A stretch of DNA of 14,528 nt from Zygnema cylindricum (lineage: Eukaryota; Streptophyta; Zygnematophyceae; Zygnematales; Zygnemataceae): assembly GCA_037447655.1 (NCBI GenBank), contig JBBHKE010002567.1, positions 32,501-47,028 on the forward strand, read 5' to 3'. The stretch's first letter is position 1; every line of letters starts with the position of its first letter. Below, one piece after another: positions 7,830 to 14,528 of this stretch. The notes under the pieces were generated by a model that worked only from the letters and a program-made list of their open reading frames with translations, was not told the DNA's origin and ran no database searches. The translations under genes and the position numbers were made by a program.

Positions 7830-10800
7830 AACAATTTAGATAACAATTCTTGTCAGCGCAAAAAGTTTGTGTAAGTTAGGTAACAATTTCCCATTAGCGC
7901 TAACACTTTGTGCAATTTAGATAACAATTCTTGTTAGCGCTAACAGTTTGTGTAAGTTAGGTTATAATTCGTGTAAGCCCCAACAATTTGTGTAAGTTAG
8001 GTACAATTTCTGTTAGCGCTACCAGTTTGTGTAATTTAGATAAAAATTCCTGTTAGCGCAAACGGTTTGTGTAATCTAGATAACAATTTTTGTTAGCGCT
8101 AAAAGTTTGTGTAATTTAGATAACAATTCATGTTGGCGCTAACAGTTTGTGTAAGTTAGGTAACAATTCTTGTTAGCGCTAACAATTTGTGTTTGATGGG
8201 TAACAACTCTTGCTGGCGCTTACAGTTTGTGTTATTTAGATAACAATTCCTGTTAGCGCAAACAATTTGAGTAATGTAAATAACAATTTTAGTTAGCGCT
8301 AAAAGTTTGTGTAATTTGAATAACAATTCTTGTTAGCGCAAACACTTTGTGTAATTTATATAACAATTACTGTTAGCGCAAAAAGTTTGTGTAATTTAGA
8401 TAACACATCCTGCTAGAGCAAATAGTTTGTGTAAGTTCGGTAACAATTCCTGTTAGCGCTAACAGTTTGTGTAAGTAAGGTAACAATTCCTATAAGCGTA
8501 AACAATTTGTGTAATATAGATTACAATTCTTGTTAGAGCTAACAGTTTGTGTAAGTTAGGTAACAATTTCCTATTAGCGCTAAAAGTTTGTGCTATTTAG
8601 ATAACAATTCTTATTAGTGCAAACAGTTTGTGTAATGTAGATAACAATTCTTGTTAGCGAGCGCTAACAGTTTGTGTAATTTAGATAACAATTCCTGTTA
8701 GCGCTAACAATTTGTGTGAGTTAGGTTACAATTTTTGTTAGCGCTAACAGTTTGTGTAAGTTAGGTAACAAAACCTGTTTGCGCTACCAGTTTTTGTAAT
8801 TTACGTAACAATTCCTATTAGCGCAAACATTTTGTGTAATTTGGACAACAATTTTTGTTAGCGCTAATAGTTTGTGTAAGTTAGGTAACGATTCGTGTTA
8901 TCGCGAACAGTTTGTGTAATTTAGATAACAATTCATATTAGTGCAAACAATTTGTGTAATTAGATAACAATTCCTGTTAGCGCTAACAGTTTGTTTAATT
9001 CAGATAACAGTTCTTGTAAGCGCTAACAGTTTATGTAATAAAGTAACAATTCCTGTTAGAGCTAACAGTTCGTGTAATTTAGATAATTATTCCTATTAGC
9101 GCAAATTATTTGAGTAATTTAGAAAACAATCATTGGTAGCGCAAACAGATTGTGTAAGATAGGTAACAATTCTTGTTAGCGCTAACAGTTTGTGTAATTA
9201 AGATAACAATTCTTGTTAGCGCTAACAATGTGTAAATTAGGTAACAATTCTTATTAGCGCTGACAATTTGTTATTTAGAAAACAATTCCTGTTAGTGATA
9301 ACAGTTTGTGTAAATTAGGTTACAATTCTTGTTAGCGCTAATAGTTTGTGAAATTTAGATAACAATTTTTGTTAGCGCAATCAGTTTGTGTAATTTAGAT
9401 AACAAAACCTGTTAGCGCTAACAGTTTGTGTAATTTAGATAACAATTCCTGTTAGCGCTAACAGTTTGTGTAATTTAGATAACAATTATTGCTAGCGTTA
9501 ACATTTTGTGTAAGTTAGGTAAGAATACCTGTTAACGCTACTAGTTTGTGTAATTTAGATATCATTCTTGTTAGCGCTAACAGTTTGTGTAATTTAGATA
9601 ACTATTCCTGTTAGTGGAAACAATTTGTGTAATTTAGATAACAATACATGCTAGCACAAACAGTTTGTGTTATTAGATAACAATTCCTATTAGCGGTAAC
9701 AGTTTGTGTAATTTAGATAACAATTCTTGTAAGCGCTAACAGTTTGTGTAAGTTAGGTAACAATTCTTGTTAGCGCTAACATTTTGTGTAAGTTAGGCAA
9801 CAATTCCTGTTATCGCTAATAGTTTGTGTAAGTTAGTTAACAAATCTTTTTAGCGCTTACAGTTTGTGTATTTAAGGCAACAATTCCTGTTATCGCTAAT
9901 AGTTTGTGTAAGTTAGGTAACAATTCTTGTAAGCGCTAACAATTTGTGAAATTTAGGCAACAATTCATGTTATAGCTAATAGATCGTGTAAGCTAATGAA
10001 CAATTCATGTTAGTGAAAAAAAAAATTGTAATTTAGATAAAAAATCCTGAAATCGCTAACTATTTGTGTAATTTAGATTACAATTCATGTTATCGCTAAC
10101 AGTTTGTGTAAGTAAGGTAATAATTCCTTTTAGCGCAAACAGTTTGTGTAATTTAGATACCAATTCATGTTTTTGTTAACTATTTGTGTAATTTAGGTAA
10201 CAATTCTTGTTATCGCCATCTCTTTGTGTAATTTAGGTAACAATTCTTGTTATCGCTACTGTTTGTGAAATTTATGTAATAATTCTTGTTATCGCTAACT
10301 ATTTGTGCAATTAAGGTAAAAATTCCTTTTATCGTTAACTATTTCTGTAGTTTAGGTAACAATTATTGTTATCGCTAACTGTTTGTGTACTTTAGGTAAC
10401 AAATCTAGTTATCACTAACTCTTTGTGTAATTTTGGTAACAGTTATTGTTATCGCTAGCAATTTGTGTAATTTAGGTAACAATACTTGTTAGCTCTAACA
10501 GTTTGTTTAAGTTAGGTAATAATTCTTGTTAGCGCAAACAATTTGTGTAATTTAGATACCAATTCATGTTTTTGTTAACTATTTGTGTATTTTAGGTAAC
10601 AATTCTTGTTATCGCCAACTATTTGTGTAATTTAGGTAACAATTCTTGTTATCGCTACACTTTGTGAAATTTATGTAACAATTCTTGTTATCGCTAACTA
10701 TTTGTGCAATTTAGGTAAAAATTCCTTTTATCGTTGACTATTTCTGTAGTTTAGGTAACAATTATTGTTATCGCTAACTGTTTGTGTACTTTAGGCAACT

Positions 10801-11932
10801 ATTCTTGTTATCACTAACTCTTTGTGTAATTTAGGTAACAATTATTGTTATCGCTAGCAATTTATGTAATTTAGGTAACAATTCCTATTATCGCTACCTG
10901 TTTGTGTAATTTAGATATTAATTATTGTTATCCCAAACTGTTTGTGTAATTTAGGTAACAGTTCATGTTAGCGCAAACAATTTCTGTAATTTAGATAACA
11001 ATTTTTATTAGCGCTAACAGTTTGTGTAAGTTAGAAAACAATTTATTTTATCGCTAACAATTTGTGTAATTTAGGTAACAATTCTCGTTATCGCTAAAAG
11101 TTTGTGTAAGTTAGGTAACCATTCATGATATCGCTAACAGTTTGTGTATGTTAGGTAACATTTCATGTTAGAACTAACGGTTTGTTTAATTTAAAAAAAA
11201 AACAATTCTTGTTATCGCTAACAATTCGTGTAAGTTAGGCAACAATTCCTGTTAGCGCTAACACTCTGTGTAAGTTAGGTCACAATTCTTGTTAGCGCTA
11301 ACAATTTTTGTAATTTAGGTAATAGTTCCTGTTAGCGTTAACAGTTTGTGTAAATTAGAAAACAATTATTGTTATCGCTAATTGTTTGTGTAATTAAGGT
11401 AACAATTCTCGCTATCGCTAATTGTTTTTGTAAATTATGTAACAATTCCTGTTAGCGCTAACAGTTTGTGTAACTAAGATAACAATTTTTGTTATCGGTA
11501 ATTGTTTGTGTAATTTAGGAAATAATTATTGTTATAGCTAACTATTTTTGTAATTTAAGTATCAATTTCTGTTATCGCTACCGTTTGTGTAATTTATGTA
11601 ACAATTAATGTTATCGCTAATTGTTTTCAGTAATTTAGGTAACAATTATTGTTACAGCTTTTGTAAGTTAGGTAATAATTCTTGTTAGCGCTAAAAGTTT
11701 GTGTAATTTAGGTAACAATTCCTGTTATCGCTACCTATTTGTGTAATTTAGGTTTAATATTCCTGTTATCGCTACTTGTTTGTGTAATTTAGGTAATAAT
11801 TCTTGTTATCGCTAACAGTTTGTGTAATTTAGGTAACAATTCCTGTTATCGCTACCTGTTTGTGTAATTAAGGTAACAATTATTGTTATCGCTAACATTT
11901 TGTGTAAGTTAGGTGACATTTCTTTTTAGAAC
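7830..11932. repeat. 40-bp satellite array with a palindromic core, about 100 copies
   Basis: The unit is about 40 bp, approximately TAACAATTCCTGTTAGCGCT followed by AACAGTTTGTGTAATTTAGA. Its centre TGTTAGCGCTAACA is a perfect 14-bp palindrome. From 7830 to about 10000 most units carry TTAGCGCTAA and often TTAGATAACAA. From about 10040 to 11930 most carry TTATCGCTAA with TTAGGTAACAA, with islands of the first type at about 10960-11020, 11240-11345 and 11455. Small indels occur, for example GCGA doubled near 8660. The unit resembles the end of the 101-bp subunit (TTGTTAGCGCAAACA then TTTGTGTTACAAA). There is no coding content. Confidence 0.94.
10110..10888. repeat. Large internal duplication, offset ~399 bp (ten 40-bp units)
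   Basis: About 380 bp at 10110-10488 recurs at 10508-10888. The same odd variants appear in the same order: GATACCAATTCATGTTTTTG, a TTATCGCC unit, GTGAAATTTATGTAA, CCTTTTATCGTT, ATTTCTGTAGTTTAGG, GTGTACTTTAGG, TTATCACTAACTC and TCGCTAGCAATT. Marker GTTTTTGTTAAC is at 10169 and again at 10568. The copies differ at scattered sites, so the duplication is not recent. Confidence 0.85.
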
Positions 11933-11958
11933 TGTTGTCTTTTGGAAAGCTTTCAGTC

Positions 11959-12134
11959 TCAAAGCAGCGTAGCTCCTTTACAGACAAAACAGCGCAGCTG
12001 CTATACAGACAGAGCAGCGCAACTGCCATACAAACAAAGCAGCGTTGCTGCTATATTGCAGAGCAGCTGCTATATAGCAGAGCAGCTGCTATACAACAGA
12101 GCAGCTGCTATACAGCAGAGCAGCTGCTATACAG
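11959..12134. repeat. U3 tandem repeats: four 25-bp then four 19-bp CAGCTG units
   Basis: Four 25-bp units (11959-11983, 11984-12008, 12009-12033, 12034-12058) resemble ACAGAGCAGCGCAGCTGCTATACAG. Four 19-bp units (12059-12077, 12078-12096, 12097-12115, 12116-12134) read CAGAGCAGCTGCTATACAG. The short form equals the long form less about 6 bp (GCGCAG). CAGCTG is an E-box-type palindrome. The other LTR has looser relatives at 4050-4165. Tandem repeats in U3 are often enhancer-like; that role is inferred. Confidence 0.88.
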
Positions 12135-12402
12135 CAGAACAGCGCAGCACCGAAGGTGCAACAAAGACAGGACAAGGCAACAACAATTATATTTGATATG
12201 ATCCGTACGGACAACGCAACGTCTGATATTCTTAATGTGATTCTGTACAGGATAGAGCAACTGCGATTGATACGATTCTAGTTAGCTTAATGATAGCTCA
12301 GTGGTCGCTTAGTGATAGCTTAATGGTAGCTTGATAGATTAGTGGTAGCTTGGTGGTTTGATGTACCTCTCAAGTACACTAGTGTTGGCAGTTCAACACA
12401 AG

Positions 12403-12409
12403 TATAAGA
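12403..12409 (+). promoter_or_regulatory. Probable LTR TATA box (TATAAGA)
   Basis: AGTATAAGACTTAGGACT matches the solo LTR at 4509-4526 exactly across this stretch. It lies 470 bp into the LTR, which leaves about 300 bp for R-U5. Confidence 0.5.
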
Positions 12410-12651
12410 CTTAGGACTCATAACATATTATGTATCTAGACTTCTAAGTAGTAAAATTGCAGTCAGTTTTTGGGAAACTTCTGAGTATTATATCTTGAGT
12501 GTTGTCGGGTCAATTATGGTATAACTTTGGAAGTTATCAGTGTTTATGCTACTCTATATTCTCATAGAGTTTTACGAGGTTTGTATAAGAATTGGTGTGC
12601 ACTTAAGAACAGTTGTTTGGTAGGATTCTTGATACCTTATGAGAGTGTATC

Positions 12652-13440
12652 ATGTCTACTTCTACTACTGCTGCTGCTCCTCCACCTGCACCGGTGGTTG
12701 TAGAACAACAGGTTATTAGCCTATCATCAAGAATTCCTATCTTTTTCTGGGGATAAGTTTGTTTACTGGACGGATGTGGTGGAAACACATTTTGATAATG
12801 TCAATCTTTGGATATATTGGATGGTTCGCTGGATGAATCTGATCCGTCATGGTCTAAAAAAAATATGCAAACTCGTTCTATTCTGAAATTTTGTATATCT
12901 GAGGACTTAGCTATGTCTCGGATAAAGATGAAAAAAACAATTGATATCTGGAAATCTCTTAAAATTGATTATGAAAAGGCCAATGTCTAGGAAGAGCTTC
13001 TATTGGCTGGAAAAATTTGGGACTATATGTACACTGGCGGTACAATGGCTAAATATTCTAACAAATTTCGTATCCTTGTAGATGCACATGGTTGTGCAGG
13101 AGGGGTGTTTCCTCCTTTTCAACAGGCGGCATTGCTCATGAGGGGTCTCCCTCGTAGTATGAAAGAAGCATATGACATGCGCAAACAAAAAGATAAAGCT
13201 AGGTGGACTTTACAGTTAGCCATCGATATTTTACTAGAGGAGGAAGCTACATCTAATATTCTCAATGTTGAGCAAGTACAGGCTTTTAATTCAGACTTTG
13301 AGAGAAAAGGACAGTTTAATCAGCAAAGAAATCAGTATAATCAGTTCAGACATTTTAATTAAGGTGGAAATAGACAATCCAACAATGCATGCTTTTAACT
13401 TAGTAGTGAGAGAGGTCATGGATACAAATTTTGTCCTAAG
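12652..13440 (+). pseudogene. Copia Gag (capsid/nucleocapsid), broken
   Basis: Gag forms the virus-like particle. The ATG at 12652 lies inside the LTR and opens the gag frame; SSRIP follows the LTR end at about 12724. A frame slip near 12742-12750 moves to another frame (FSGDKFVYWTDVVETHFDN), and a second slip near 12803-12810 returns to the first. From 12808 the family's mid-Gag region follows: DGSLDESDPSW, then IDIWKSL, GKIWDYMYTGGTMAKY, FRILVDAHG and LMRGLPRSMKEAYDM. Stops lie at 12754 (slip-induced), 12988 (TAG), 13360 (TAA) and 13396 (TAA). The last falls in a CCHC zinc knuckle, where C-F-stop...GHGYKFCPKLKK has an extra codon and has lost the second Cys. The gag and pol frames are the same (one polyprotein), as in plant copia elements. 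No working Gag can be made from this copy. Confidence 0.88.
12711..12723 (+). other. Candidate primer binding site, decayed
   Basis: GGTTATTAGCC follows the LTR end directly. It resembles the start of the initiator-tRNA-Met site used by many plant copia elements (TGGTATCAGAGCC), but only with indels, so this is tentative. Its position right after CAACA is the main support. Confidence 0.3.
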
Positions 13441-14528
13441 CTTAAAAAAGCTAACGATACAGGCTTATACCGGCCGGGATGGCAACAAAGCCAGTTTTAC
13501 AAAGGCTTCACGGGGACTACACTTCGTGGAAATGCACTATTTTCGGCTTCTTCGTCTCTCCAAGACGAGACTTTGACGGTTTCTACGGAGGACAATACGG
13601 ATCTATTCGCTTTGGCTGCTGCAATAGAGGGCGTGAAGGACCCCGGATGGATAATGGATACAGGTGCGTCAGCCCACATGTGCTGGAACAAAGCCATCTT
13701 CAAAAATCTGACAGCAACGCAGGAGAAAAATATTTATTATGCTTGTGGAATGAGTGTCCAAACTCGTGCTATGGGTGATGTGTCCTTGCTAGTTGATGTA
13801 GAAGGAAAATCAATTGAAAGGACTCTTCACAATGTCTTATTTGTGCCTGACTTTAAGAAAAATTTGTTTTCTACGTCGTTGGTAGAGAGTAAAGGCTTTA
13901 AGGTTAATTTGAAAAATGGTCGGCAGGTTGTTAGTAAAAATGGCACGGTTGCGGTTACAGGTACTACAGATAGTAGTAAGATGTATTGTATGGATATGGC
14001 TAATACCAAGGAGAATGATGTTCTGTACCCCGGTGTTTTGCACTCAGATGAGTTGTGGCATAAAAGATTAGGACATGTCAACTATGATAGTTTGAGGAAA
14101 ATGGTCCTTCCTGGAAAAATAGAGGGTGTATCAATCACAGATGAGTCGGTCAAAACTTGTGATGGTTCCGCTTTAGGAAAAATCTACCGATTGCCATTTC
14201 CTAAAGAGTCTGAGCATCGGTCAACGAAACTGTTGCAACAAATTCATTCGGATGTTTTTGGTCCTGCAAAGGTTTCATCTGCCGCGGGGATGAAATATAT
14301 GGTCACCTTCACAGATGATTTCTCCAGGTTTACAAAATTTTACTTCATGAAGGAAAAGAGTGAAGTGTTTGGTCACTTCAAACACTATAAAGCATGGGTT
14401 GAAAAACTACAAAATTTACCAATTTTGCAGCTCAGATCGGACAATGGAGGTGAATATACATCGAAAGAATTTGAAACCTTTTTACTCGAGGAAGGTATTA
14501 GTCATCTATTGACTGTTCTATATTCACC
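13399..14528 (+). CDS. Copia protease and integrase region, open frame, partial at the window edge
   Basis: After the last stop at 13396 the polyprotein frame is open for 1,130 bases to the window end. The aspartic protease active site is WIMDTGASAHMC, with the catalytic Asp at 13657, followed by NVLFVPDFKKNL. The GAG-pre-integrase zinc domain has WHKRLGH (His at 14059 and 14074) and CDGSALGK, in which the second zinc Cys (CDGC in relatives) is Ser at 14167. The integrase core starts at HSDVFGP (Asp at 14251), then TFTDDFSRF and LRSDNGGEY (second Asp at 14440), 63 codons apart. The catalytic Glu should lie just beyond 14528. Protease releases Gag and Pol products; integrase inserts the cDNA and makes the 5-bp duplication. 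No own start codon is expected, since it belongs to a Gag-Pol polyprotein. The broken gag means this copy is unlikely to act alone. Confidence 0.92.

Larger units (their letters stand above)
11933..12710 (+). mobile_element. 5' LTR (778 bp) of the second copia element
   Basis: The LTR begins TGTTGTCTTTTGGAAAGC and ends GAACAACA, with TGTTG/CAACA termini as in the solo LTR at 3913-4827. U3 (to about 12402) carries the CAGCTG repeats and TGATATGATCCG-type motifs shared with the other LTR. A short run of related TAGTGATAGCTTAATGGTAGC copies lies at about 12280-12352. The TATA box is at 12403. R-U5 contains the conserved blocks TTTTTGGGAAACTTCTGAG (about 12466-12484) and ACAGTTGTTTGGTAGGATT, plus a perfect hairpin ACTCTAT-ATTCTC-ATAGAGT (12551-12570) that the other copy lacks. 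The 137-bp length difference from the solo LTR comes from indels. The right boundary rests on the matching solo LTR, as the 3' LTR is not in view. Confidence 0.8.
11933..14528 (+). mobile_element. Second Ty1/copia element, 5' part, continues past the window
   Basis: The element interrupts a 40-bp satellite unit after GTTAGGTGACATTTCTTTTT-AGAAC; another unit at about 11150-11190 shows the uninterrupted form (ATTTCATGTTAGAACTAACG). The order is 5' LTR, short leader, gag, protease, GAG-pre-integrase and integrase core, which is the copia (Pseudoviridae) order with integrase before RT. RT, RNase H and the 3' LTR lie beyond 14528. The 5-bp flank is AGAAC, so the same five bases should follow its 3' LTR. 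Gag is broken, but the protease-integrase part is open. Confidence 0.9.

Noticed and set aside
7830-11932. CRISPR-like array
   Set aside because: There are no unique spacers: the whole 40-bp unit repeats and varies gradually, with no cas genes and eukaryotic context.
11935-12201. Open frames of 84-88 codons rich in QLLYSRAA-type repeats
   Set aside because: They are translations of the 25-bp and 19-bp U3 repeats, open in two frames at once, with no domain.
12603-14081. Minus-strand frames opposite LTR, gag and pol
   Set aside because: Shadows of the plus-strand element; the plus strand carries recognisable motifs.

Overview
This is a eukaryotic, AT-rich, gene-poor window with no bacterial operon structure. 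It consists of satellite DNA interrupted by decayed Ty1/copia LTR retrotransposons, all on the + strand. The Tnt1-like copia proteins, roughly 1-kb LTR-type sequences and satellite organisation suggest a plant, but copia elements also occur in fungi, oomycetes and animals, so the host is not settled. No host protein-coding gene, rRNA or CRISPR array is supported, and no tRNA is recognised.

Layout: (1) 1-370, unique sequence of unknown role. (2) 371-3175, a higher-order satellite: four diverged ~101-bp subunits (A-B-C-D) make a ~404-bp unit. (3) 3176-6553, remains of an old copia element that is 5'-truncated at the start of reverse transcriptase (RT). Its RT/RNase H gene is split by a 915-bp block at 3913-4827, best read as a solo LTR (TGTTG...CAACA, flanks TTTTG/TTTTC). 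After RNase H come ~1 kb of non-coding 3' sequence with a TATA box and a cluster of tight hairpins. (4) 6554-7829, the 404-bp satellite resumes, out of phase with its left part. (5) 7830-11932, about 100 copies of a ~40-bp satellite centred on the palindrome TGTTAGCGCTAACA. (6) 11933-14528, the 5' part of a second copia element of the same LTR family as the solo LTR: 5' LTR (11933-12710), decayed gag, then a clean open frame through protease, GAG-pre-integrase and the integrase core, cut by the window edge.

The 404-bp and 40-bp satellites share a core (TGTTAGCGC-AAACA-TTTGTGT), so one probably arose from the other. The most interesting points are the solo LTR that cleanly interrupts an RT frame, the apparent start of Gag inside the LTR (as in yeast Ty1), the hairpin cluster after the TATA box at 6323, and the regular dyad lattice in the 40-bp array. 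I found no new defence or metabolic system; the window is a good example of heterochromatin-type repeat evolution.
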